7,482 nt of DNA from GCA-2687515 sp046582475 (GTDB lineage: Bacteria; Pseudomonadota; Alphaproteobacteria; Rhodospirillales; UBA2165), in assembly GCA_046582475.1 (NCBI GenBank), contig JAYGEH010000078.1, positions 1 to 7,482 on the forward strand, written 5' to 3'. Below are positions 1 to 5,900 of this stretch, in pieces; the stretch's first letter is position 1, and each line of letters opens with the position of its first letter. The notes beneath the pieces are model-generated. The model was given only the letters and a program-made list of their open reading frames with translations, ran no database searches and had not been told where the DNA came from. The translations under genes and the position numbers were made by a program.

Positions 1-291
1 AAATGACATTTCGCCGAAAATGGCGGCGACACTAAGTTCGGCCAGCAATTTCGTTTCGCCCGCATCGGCGCGTTCGATGCGCACGCTGCCGTCGGTTACG
101 AAATAGAGGGAATCGTTAAGCTGGTTTTGTTCCAGGATCACGTCGCCCTGCAGGAACTCGATCCGTTCGCCCAGGTTGAACAAATTGTGCCAATCCTCGC
201 CGGTTAGATTGCCGAGCACCAGTCCGCCCGAGGCCTGATGGCCGCCCGGTAGCTTGTCAAAGTCCAGATTGACGACGGTATCGTCCGACAT
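1..291 (-). CDS. Cyclic nucleotide-binding domain protein (partial, N-terminal part)
   Basis: The frame opens at ATG 291 on the minus strand and runs without a stop to base 1, giving 97 residues; the C-terminal part lies outside the window. A purine-rich GGAGAAG sits about five bases before the ATG and supports this start. Residues 25-97 read like the first part of a Crp/Fnr-type cNMP-binding beta-roll: a short helix (LTGEDWHNLF), then strand signatures around Q48-G-D-V-I-L, D60-S-L-Y-F-V-T-D-G-S, and finally F92-G-E-M-S-F, the beginning of the phosphate-binding cassette that contacts cAMP or cGMP. In this fold the cassette normally continues with an Arg, which is not visible here. There is no DNA-binding domain in the visible part, so it may be a stand-alone sensor domain, a full Crp-like regulator, or the sensor of a larger protein. 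It is divergent from the UbiD-family gene, but a regulatory link between the two is only a guess. Confidence 0.85.
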   Translation of the reverse strand, partial: MSDDTVVNLDFDKLPGGHQASGGLVLGNLTGEDWHNLFNLGERIEFLQGDVILEQNQLNDSLYFVTDGSVRIERADAGETKLLAELSVAAIFGEMSF

Positions 292-309
292 GCGATCTTC
301 TCCAGCCGA

Positions 310-429
310 GGCCCGGCAATATAGCACCGGCCTAACACGTCTGAATAGATATATTATTCGTTAATTACAACCAGATATGGCGGGCCGCCGCGCCGCATAA
401 ATAAGCGGGCTACCATCGGGCCCGGCAAT
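310..429. repeat. 11-bp direct repeat in the divergent intergenic region
   Basis: GGCCCGGCAAT occurs at 310-320 and again at 419-429 in the same orientation, 109 bp apart. One copy overlaps the candidate -10 box of the leftward gene and the other lies about 60 bp before the rightward ATG. Between them is an AT-rich patch (about 341-365) holding a short inverted repeat, GAATA at 343-347 and TATTC at 355-359. The rest of 292-486 shows no gene. These could be binding sites for a shared regulator, but chance cannot be excluded. Confidence 0.35.
318..345 (-). promoter_or_regulatory. Candidate promoter for the cNMP-binding protein gene
   Basis: Read on the minus strand, TTCAGA at 345-340 and TATATT at 323-318 are separated by 16 bases. 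They match the sigma-70 consensus at 4/6 and 5/6 positions. The -10-like box lies 26 bases before the ATG at 291, leaving room for the purine-rich ribosome site. The prediction is by eye only. I found no equally good promoter for the rightward gene in 292-486. Confidence 0.3.
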
Positions 430-486
430 TCAATATGCTGTCGGCCACGGATCAAACCATCGCGGCAACACCAAGGGGCTAACCAC

Positions 487-2001
487 ATGGCGGACCTACC
501 TTCCCAGCTTTCCAATCACAGTGACCTGGACGCATGGCTCGAAAGGGTGGAAGCCCTCGGCCAGTTGAAACGCATTACCGCCGAGGTGGACCCGGACCTG
601 GAAACCTCGACCCTGACCTATATGGTCGGCCAGGAAGAGGGCGGCCCGGCTTTGTTGTTCGAGAACATCAAGGGCCATCCCGGTCACAAGGCGGTCTACA
701 ACATGATCGGCTCCTCCCTTGACCGGTTCTGTCTGGCCATCGGCGAGGAGCCCCTGGACCACCCGCTCGACGCGGTGAGAGTCCTGAAAGAAAAAATGCA
801 CCAGAAAAAGGCGCCCAACGAGATCGCCGGCGACGGGCTTCTGGTCAACCAGAATATGGAAACCGGCGGGGATATCGACATCACAAAATTTCCGGCACCG
901 CGCATGTGGCCGCTTGATGGCGGCAAGTATCTCGGCACCGGCACGGCGGTCCTGACCCGCGATCCGGAATCGGGCCGCGTCAATGTGGGCGCCTACCGCC
1001 AGATGATCAAATCGGCAAACGAAATCGGGCTCTACACCTCGCCGGGCAAGGACGGCGGTCTTGACCGCGACAAATGGTTCGCCATGGGCAAGCCGATGCC
1101 GGTGGCGCTCTGTTACGGCATCGATCCCACCTTGTTCGTGGTCGCTGCGACCAGTTTCCCGAAGACCGAATCCGAGCTCGACTACTATGGCGGCATCACC
1201 GGCACGCCCATGGATGTGTTTATCTCGGACGTTACCGGCCTGCCGCTGCCGGCCGGCGCCGAGATAATTCTGGAAGGCCATTGCTATCCGGGGGACGACT
1301 TTGCCGAGGGGCCGTTCGGCGAATTCACCGGCTATTACGGCCGGCCGCTGTCGACCACGCCCTTTGTGCGCATCGAAAAGGTGCGCTACCGGGACAACCC
1401 GACATTGACCTGCGCGCTGATGGCCGACGGCCTGGCCAATGAATGCGGTCTCTTTTGGGCGTCCATGCGCGCCTCAAAAATCTGGAACGATCTCGATAAT
1501 ATGGGCGTGCCTGGCGTGCATGGCGTCTGGTCGATCCCGGAAGCCGCCGGCTGGGGCATCACGGTGGTGTCGATCAAGCAGATGTATGCGGGCCACGCGC
1601 CGCAGACCATGGCGCTGGCGGCACAATGCATGGGCGGCGCCTATTTCGGCAAATTCGTGATCGTCGTCGATGACGATATCGATCCCACCGACAACGGCCA
1701 AGTTTTGTGGGCGATGGCGACGCGCGCCCGGCCCAGCGCCTCCATCGATATTTTGCGCGAAACCTGGTCGACCTATCTGGACCCCAGCCAGAACCCGCCG
1801 GAAGAACGGCCCTTTGGGTCCAAATGCCTGATCAACGCCTGTATGGAATTCAAGCACATCAAGGATTTCTCGCCGCGCACCAAGCTCTCCAAGGCGGCTT
1901 ACGAAAACGTTGTTTCGCGCTGGGCCGAATACGGCATGGACGGCACGCCGCCGCGCATGACGGTGTTCGAGGACGCCGCCGCGTTCAAGGAGAAGATTTA
2001 A
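487..2001 (+). CDS. UbiD-family prenylated-FMN-dependent decarboxylase
   Basis: This is a full-length 504-residue protein, close to the usual size (E. coli UbiD is about 497). UbiD-family enzymes use prenylated FMN, made by UbiX, and a divalent metal to reversibly (de)carboxylate aromatic or unsaturated acids in the cytoplasm. Family landmarks visible are V-N166-V-G-A-Y-R171 (cofactor/metal region), PAGAEIILEG at 255-264 with acidic E259 and E263, the catalytic block E274-G-P-F-G-E279-F-T-G-Y-Y, and the C-terminal Y367-A-G-H and FVIVVDDDIDP at 390-400. The AAGGGG at 473-478, eight bases before the ATG, fixes the start. The loop at 184-190 reads TSPGKDG, where E. coli UbiD, as I recall it, has LSHRGG with a metal-binding His. 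This suggests a UbiD clade other than the classical 4-hydroxy-3-polyprenylbenzoate decarboxylase, so I give no gene symbol and no substrate. No ubiX is in the window. The gene ends convergently with xerD, sharing the TTAA at 1998-2001. Confidence 0.93.
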   Translation: MADLPSQLSNHSDLDAWLERVEALGQLKRITAEVDPDLETSTLTYMVGQEEGGPALLFENIKGHPGHKAVYNMIGSSLDRFCLAIGEEPLDHPLDAVRVLKEKMHQKKAPNEIAGDGLLVNQNMETGGDIDITKFPAPRMWPLDGGKYLGTGTAVLTRDPESGRVNVGAYRQMIKSANEIGLYTSPGKDGGLDRDKWFAMGKPMPVALCYGIDPTLFVVAATSFPKTESELDYYGGITGTPMDVFISDVTGLPLPAGAEIILEGHCYPGDDFAEGPFGEFTGYYGRPLSTTPFVRIEKVRYRDNPTLTCALMADGLANECGLFWASMRASKIWNDLDNMGVPGVHGVWSIPEAAGWGITVVSIKQMYAGHAPQTMALAAQCMGGAYFGKFVIVVDDDIDPTDNGQVLWAMATRARPSASIDILRETWSTYLDPSQNPPEERPFGSKCLINACMEFKHIKDFSPRTKLSKAAYENVVSRWAEYGMDGTPPRMTVFEDAAAFKEKI

Positions 2002-2933
2002 GGGCTTGCCAGCGGATGGCTGGTTTCAACTAGGTTTTTTAAGCGTTGCTCGAGCACGTGGGTGTAGATTTGCGTGGTTGAGATATCGGCGTGGCCGAGC
2101 ATTTGCTGCAAGACGCGCAAATCGGCGCCGTGGGCCAGGAGGTGGCTGGCGAAGGAGTGGCGCAATACGTGCGGCGATACCCGTTTCGGATCGATGCCGG
2201 CGGCGACCGCCAATGCCTTCAATTTCCGGGCCACCGAGGCGCGCGTGAGATGCCCGGCGCGGGACGAAGACGGAAACAGAAAGGCCGAGTTTCGCCCGGC
2301 CGGAATGAAACCGCCGCGCACCTCCAGGTAACGGCCGATGGCGTTGCGCGCCGGATCGCCCAAAGGCACCATGCGCTCCTTGCCGCCCTTGCCGCGCACA
2401 ATCAGCATTTGGCCATCCCGCGAAATCGCCGAGAGCGGCAATCCGGCCAATTCGGAAACCCGGAGGCCGGTGGCATAGAGCACCTCGATCAGCGTCTGCA
2501 GACGTTTACCCTCCGGCCCGGCGACGCCGGCGGCGGCGGCGATCAGCGCCTCCACATCCGCTTCGCCCAGATATTTGGGCAGCGGCTGGCCCAGCTTGGG
2601 CGCATCGATGCCTTGCGCCGGATCGTCATCGCGAACGCCTTCGGCGAACAAAAACTCATAGAACTGGCGCAACACGCTGAGCCTCCGCGCGCGCGTCGCT
2701 GGGGTGCGGCCGCGGCCCCGGAGGGCGGCCAGATAGTCGCGGATGTTTTTGGCGTCGGCGGCTTCGATGGGACGCCCCCGGCGCGCCTGGAAGGATGCGA
2801 AATCGGACAAATCCCGCCGGTAGGCCTCCAGCGTATTGGCCGCCGCGCCGCGCTCGGCGGCCATCATTTCCAAAAATATCTCCAGGTGCCGGGAGCTTGG
2901 CGGGGCAGGGCGGGCGCGCCTGAGCGAAGTCAC
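1998..2933 (-). CDS. xerD: Site-specific tyrosine recombinase XerD
   Basis: A 311-residue integrase-family recombinase. With XerC, XerD recombines dif sites near the replication terminus to resolve chromosome dimers, activated by FtsK. The N-terminal SAM-like core-binding domain covers about 15-105 (motif NTLEAYRRDL). The catalytic domain carries the full set of active-site residues: R158 (ATGLRVSE), K182 (RGKGGKER), H255 and R258 (HVLRHSF), H281 (LGHADIS) and nucleophile Y290 (IYTHV). The R-to-K (24) and H-to-Y (9) spacings match E. coli XerD. The ending ERLKNL-type helix plus SHPLA resembles XerD (HHPRA) more than XerC, and linker LPKYLGEADVEALI also looks XerD-like. The start is GTG at 2933, with no clear Shine-Dalgarno sequence. 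It lies 10 bases after the stop of the upstream 673-aa gene, so translational coupling is likely. The next ATG (M23) would clip the core-binding domain. Its stop overlaps that of the convergent UbiD-family gene. Confidence 0.94.
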   Translation of the reverse strand: MTSLRRARPAPPSSRHLEIFLEMMAAERGAAANTLEAYRRDLSDFASFQARRGRPIEAADAKNIRDYLAALRGRGRTPATRARRLSVLRQFYEFLFAEGVRDDDPAQGIDAPKLGQPLPKYLGEADVEALIAAAAGVAGPEGKRLQTLIEVLYATGLRVSELAGLPLSAISRDGQMLIVRGKGGKERMVPLGDPARNAIGRYLEVRGGFIPAGRNSAFLFPSSSRAGHLTRASVARKLKALAVAAGIDPKRVSPHVLRHSFASHLLAHGADLRVLQQMLGHADISTTQIYTHVLEQRLKNLVETSHPLASP

Positions 2934-2943
2934 CCGGCTGAAC

Positions 2944-4965
2944 TCATATGCCCGCGGCGACGGCGGCTTCGATGGCCAGGGCGCGGGCTTCTTCGCCGAG
3001 CCCGACGGCGCGCAAACTTTCGATAACCGTGCGCAGTACCGTCGGATCGGCCTGGGTCGGGCCCGCCAGGCCGAGGGTGGTCAGGGCCAGCAATACCGTC
3101 TCGCCGACTCGGCTTCGCTGCGCCGCGTTGCGCAGCGTGCGCCAGAATACCGGGCGCGGCACCACGGTCGTGCGTTGCGGCGGGCCGGCCAACAGGCTTT
3201 CCCACCGGCGGTCCGGCACCTCGTCGCCGAGCGCTTCCAAGAGATTGAAAAGAAGCGCGCTGCGTATCTTGACTTGATCCTCGTTCACCACCTTGCCGTT
3301 TTCGGAGCGCCGTTGGCTGTTTTGCCAGGCGCCCAAAACGCCGGGCGCCCAATCGTCGTCGGAAACGGCGCCAGCCAGCCGCGCCAGGGGGAACAACTCA
3401 TCGCGCAGTTTGGCCGATTTTTCATCGAACACGGCCGAGGTGCGCACCACATCGAGCCACGAGGTCGCGGTTTCCAGATCACCGGTGGCCAGCAGCGCGC
3501 GCACCACATCGGCGGCAAACCACACCAGATCCCGGGACGGCCTGAACTCGCGCAAGATATCGATATAGACCCGCGAGGTCGACTGGAAGCGGCCGCCGTC
3601 GCGGGCCAGGGACAAGGCCTGCGATATGATACCGGCCTTCGCCGTCGGGACGCTTTCGACCAGCGCTTTCCGGTACAATAGCGCGCGGCTGAGCGGGCTG
3701 CGTTCGCTTTCCGCCGTGGTCAGCGGGTTTTCCAGCACCTCTTGGCTGAAGGTCACGCTGGTGTAGAGATCGCGCAATATGCGGGTCTCGAGGGCGCCCA
3801 TGGCTTCGGCCCGTTCGGCGGCGTCGATGCGCAGTTCCGGGTGCAGCCCCGGGGTGCGCGCCACGGTCTTGAGCACCGCCGGATGGTTCGAGGAAATTAC
3901 GTCGCCGGGAAGCTTTGCCTTGGCGGCGTGGGCCATGGCGAAATGCAGGGGGCGCGGATTGCCCATGCTTTCGATTTTGGGTTCTTCCAATCCGGCCAAG
4001 GCGTCGATCAAATTGTAAAATACCGGATCCTCCTCGCCCTGTTCCTGCAACAGGGTGACGCCGAGCGAGGCGCGGTCATGCTCGCCGGCCAGGGCTTGGC
4101 AGAATATGAACGCTTTGCGCCAATACACGGTCGCCACCTGGCGGATCTGGCTGGCGACCAGGGGACAGACCCGCGCATAGTCGTTGCCGTAGAACAAGAC
4201 ATCGGCTTCGCTGCGCAAGAGAATTTGGTCGTTTTCCCGGTCCGGCGCCACTTTCAAAAGCGCGTCCACCGCGCCGATGTCGCCCATCGCGGACAAGCGC
4301 TCGATGCGCAAATGGATGAGGCTTTTTTGCCGGCGCTTTTCCGGGGCATTACCTGGGGTGGATTTACCGGCATCACCCGTCTGGCCCGCCGCGAGCTGGC
4401 CGGTGGCAACTTGACCGGTCGATTCTTGACCGGGCGCATCGGCGAGGGGCGCCTTGGCGATGCTCAACAGCAAGCGCCTGAGGAGCGCGCGCATGATCCG
4501 CGACGACGATTGCGCCGGCACCGTCGGCAATAATTTTTCCACCAGAGAGCGCCGGGTCCCGGCCCACATATCCAATCCGAAGCCACCTTGCGCATCGCTC
4601 AAGGTGCCGATGGAATCCCGGTCGGTGGCGTCCAGCGCCTCGACATCGAACTTGACCGGCAGCAGCCCGGGTTTGGGATTCGCGGCGTCCTTGGCATCGG
4701 TTGCGCTTTCGGGCGCCGTCGTCGGCGCCAGCGATTTGGGGGCGGTGGGCGGCGCCAAATTTCGCGGCGCCGTTTGTTGCGGCGCCAACGGCCTTGGCGC
4801 CAGGGGTTGCGGCGCCAAGGGTCGCAGCGGTTGCGTCGTTACCCCTTGCCCATAGGCGCCGCCGGCCAGGGATGCGGAAACCGCCAGAGCCAGAAACAGC
4901 GCCGGAAAAATCGCCGTTGCCTTGGCGCCGCCAGGAAAATTTGGCCTATTTGGGGAAGCGGTCAT
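2944..4965 (-). CDS. Exported proline-rich, alpha-helical conserved hypothetical protein
   Basis: I do not recognise a function for this 673-residue protein. Residues 1-39 form a Sec signal peptide: a basic start, a hydrophobic core at about 18-36, and likely cleavage after A-Y-G39. Next comes a Pro/Ala-rich stretch (46-85) of PLAP-Q/R pentapeptides, then a small domain at about 100-175 (LLPVKFDVEALDATD, later a basic RALLRRLLLS helix). A Gly/Gln linker with TGQ repeats follows (182-197). The long C-terminal part (about 208-673) is almost all predicted amphipathic helix, with TPR/alpha-solenoid character such as R253-S-E-A-D-V-L-F-Y-G-N and A487-D-V-V-R-A-L-L-A-T-G-D-L-E-T-A. The expected location is periplasm or cell surface, perhaps as a protein-binding scaffold. 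ATG 4965 is the only usable start: an in-frame TAG lies at 4981-4983 and no start codon lies between. It overlaps the 46-aa gene by 20 bp and precedes xerD by 10 bp. Some alphaproteobacterial relatives may carry 'antifreeze'-type automatic names because of the Pro/Ala repeats; that name says nothing about function. Confidence 0.86.
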   Translation of the reverse strand: MTASPNRPNFPGGAKATAIFPALFLALAVSASLAGGAYGQGVTTQPLRPLAPQPLAPRPLAPQQTAPRNLAPPTAPKSLAPTTAPESATDAKDAANPKPGLLPVKFDVEALDATDRDSIGTLSDAQGGFGLDMWAGTRRSLVEKLLPTVPAQSSSRIMRALLRRLLLSIAKAPLADAPGQESTGQVATGQLAAGQTGDAGKSTPGNAPEKRRQKSLIHLRIERLSAMGDIGAVDALLKVAPDRENDQILLRSEADVLFYGNDYARVCPLVASQIRQVATVYWRKAFIFCQALAGEHDRASLGVTLLQEQGEEDPVFYNLIDALAGLEEPKIESMGNPRPLHFAMAHAAKAKLPGDVISSNHPAVLKTVARTPGLHPELRIDAAERAEAMGALETRILRDLYTSVTFSQEVLENPLTTAESERSPLSRALLYRKALVESVPTAKAGIISQALSLARDGGRFQSTSRVYIDILREFRPSRDLVWFAADVVRALLATGDLETATSWLDVVRTSAVFDEKSAKLRDELFPLARLAGAVSDDDWAPGVLGAWQNSQRRSENGKVVNEDQVKIRSALLFNLLEALGDEVPDRRWESLLAGPPQRTTVVPRPVFWRTLRNAAQRSRVGETVLLALTTLGLAGPTQADPTVLRTVIESLRAVGLGEEARALAIEAAVAAGI
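4711..4830 (-). repeat. 15-bp tandem repeat encoding PLAP-Q/R pentapeptides
   Basis: Within the 673-aa gene, GGCGCC recurs at 4751, 4766, 4781, 4796 and 4811, exactly every 15 bp, with further copies at 4712 and 4724. On the minus strand each lies in a five-codon unit giving P-L-A-P-Q, P-L-A-P-R, P-L-A-P-Q, then degenerate Q-T-A-P-R and N-L-A-P-P (residues about 46-85). The phase is kept by the reading frame, so this is a coding repeat and probably an extended, disordered spacer after the signal peptide. Copy number may vary between strains by slippage. Confidence 0.8.
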
Positions 4966-5086
4966 TGGACAGAATTTTCTCTATCGGCGTCACCGGCGCC
5001 GGAATGTCCCAGGTCGACAAAAATATCACGGCGCCCGCGATAATGGCGAGGACGACAATGACGGCAAGGCGGGTCAGACTTTTCAT
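4946..5086 (-). CDS. Small single-pass membrane protein, 46 aa, conserved-looking hypothetical
   Basis: The frame starts at ATG 5086 and stops with TAG at 4948-4946. The protein begins MKSLTRLAVIVV, a basic start leading into one hydrophobic helix (about residues 6-25), followed by a short polar tail with TWDIPAP (29-35), VEK-like P38-I-E-K and the ending NDRFPK. The tail is too long and specific for a random frame, and the shape (K/R-rich start, one helix, outside tail) fits an inner-membrane anchor or an uncleaved signal. The frame is open upstream to 5263, but that extension (59 residues) has no membrane or domain character and would run through the intergenic repeats. A GGAAC sequence before ATG 5086 is only a moderate ribosome site. 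Its last 20 bp overlap the start of the 673-aa exported-protein gene, which suggests coupled expression and perhaps a shared envelope role. Function unknown. Confidence 0.72.
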   Translation of the reverse strand: MKSLTRLAVIVVLAIIAGAVIFLSTWDIPAPVTPIEKILSNDRFPK

Positions 5087-5180
5087 CAATGCTGGGTTCC
5101 AAAGTTCCCGTAAATTTGTTTTTCTCCGCCGCCCCCCTAGCTGGAAGGGATGCGGAAGGAAGGGCTGGAAATAATCCCAA

Positions 5181-5218
5181 GTTTCTCTCCAAGTCCCCGG
5201 TGGTGTCACTCCAAGTCC
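5181..5218. repeat. Paired 16-bp direct repeats, 22-bp period (possible operator)
   Basis: GTTTCTCTCCAAGTCC at 5181-5196 and GTGTCACTCCAAGTCC at 5203-5218 agree at 14 of 16 positions. A third, shorter CCAAGT lies at 5177-5182. The 22-bp period is about two turns of the helix, so a dimeric or tandemly bound regulator could sit on one face. The repeats lie between the divergent small membrane protein gene (start 5086) and aroK (start 5339). The rest of 5087-5338 holds no gene. I could not place a convincing promoter for either direction, though TTGAAA at 5230-5235 and a weak inverted repeat GACTG/CAGTC at 5253-5257/5272-5276 are present. Confidence 0.4.
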
Positions 5219-5338
5219 GCTGGCACCTGTTGAAATAGATGTGATACCTTTCGACTGTGGCAATTTTTCGGCAGTCTATCCTCTCCGGGTACCCCATTCA
5301 ATATCGCCAAGAGGCGGACAAGACGTTAAAAATCAACA

Positions 5339-5899
5339 ATGAATCAAAATAAACCACCAACCAAGCCAGACGCAGATAAGCAATTTGTCGTTCTTGTCGG
5401 ACTGATGGGTTCGGGCAAGACCAGCATCGGACGCCGTATTTCCGACGCCATTGGTCTGCCATTCGTCGATACCGACGAGGAAGTCGTGAAGGCGGCCGGC
5501 TGCCCGATACCGGAAATTTTCGCCCGCTTCGGCGAAGAAGAGTTCCGCAGCGGCGAGCGCCGGGTCATCCAGCGCATCCTCGAAGGCCCGCCCGCCGTCG
5601 TGGCCACCGGCGGCGGCTCGTTCTTGGACCCGGGCACGCGCAGCGTTATTGCCAAGCACGGCGTCACAATCTGGTTGCGCGCCGGCCTCGATACCCTGGT
5701 CGAGCGCACCCAGCGCAAGAACACCCGCCCGCTCTTGCACGAGGGCGATCCCAGAGAAATTTTGGCGCGGCTGATGCGGGAACGCTATCCCATCTACGGT
5801 AAAGCGGATATTATCGTCGATGTGGGCGGCGAGCATGCCGATCAAACGGCGCGGCGCACCATGGGCAAGCTCAAAGCGTTCCGGAAACAGGCTGAATAA
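5339..5899 (+). CDS. aroK: Shikimate kinase AroK
   Basis: A 186-residue cytoplasmic P-loop kinase that phosphorylates shikimate to shikimate 3-phosphate with ATP, the fifth step towards chorismate. Landmarks in order are Walker A G21-L-M-G-S-G-K-T28, D44-T-D46 of the DTDxxV motif (Mg and shikimate binding), the F69-R-x-x-E shikimate-binding segment with R70, the G91-G-G93 motif, the lid R130-P-L-L, and R149 with Y150 in the RERYPIY segment. Length is normal, with a 15-residue polar N-terminal tail common in alphaproteobacteria. ATG 5339 is forced: an in-frame TAA lies at 5327-5329 and no other start codon occurs before the Walker A. There is no Shine-Dalgarno sequence close to it; the nearest GAGG is about 24 bases away, so initiation may be weak or leaderless. 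The stop is one base before aroB, so the pair forms an operon. Confidence 0.97.
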   Translation: MNQNKPPTKPDADKQFVVLVGLMGSGKTSIGRRISDAIGLPFVDTDEEVVKAAGCPIPEIFARFGEEEFRSGERRVIQRILEGPPAVVATGGGSFLDPGTRSVIAKHGVTIWLRAGLDTLVERTQRKNTRPLLHEGDPREILARLMRERYPIYGKADIIVDVGGEHADQTARRTMGKLKAFRKQAE

Positions 5900-5900
5900 T

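Noticed and set aside
496..1281. 261-aa minus-strand open frame opposite the UbiD-family gene
   Set aside because: It is the antisense shadow of a clear UbiD-family coding sequence. It has no domain motifs and its composition (many His, Arg, Gly) is typical of reverse-frame GC-rich DNA.
2091..3026. 311-aa plus-strand open frame opposite xerD
   Set aside because: It lies antisense to XerD, whose catalytic residues are all present. The plus-frame product is low-complexity Arg/Gly/Ala with no recognisable fold.
2836..4533. 281-aa and 263-aa plus-strand open frames opposite the exported-protein gene
   Set aside because: Both are antisense to a gene supported by its signal peptide, frame-phased repeat and operon overlaps. 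They have no start-site or domain support.
4712..4816. GGCGCC series as a regulatory or CRISPR-like array
   Set aside because: The period is 15 bp with no separate spacers and it keeps the reading frame of the exported protein, so it is a coding repeat.
5087..5263. Upstream extension of the small membrane protein to 105 aa
   Set aside because: The extra residues show no membrane or domain character and run through the direct repeats. A good Met with a basic-hydrophobic start sits at 5086.
5253..5276. GACTG/CAGTC inverted repeat as a terminator or riboswitch
   Set aside because: The stem is 5 bp around a 14-base loop, with no T-run and no recognisable aptamer features. It is too weak to call alone.
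5820..5900. Upstream start giving a 398-aa AroB
   Set aside because: It lies inside aroK in another frame. ATG 5901 has a ribosome site and gives a normal AroB N-terminus.
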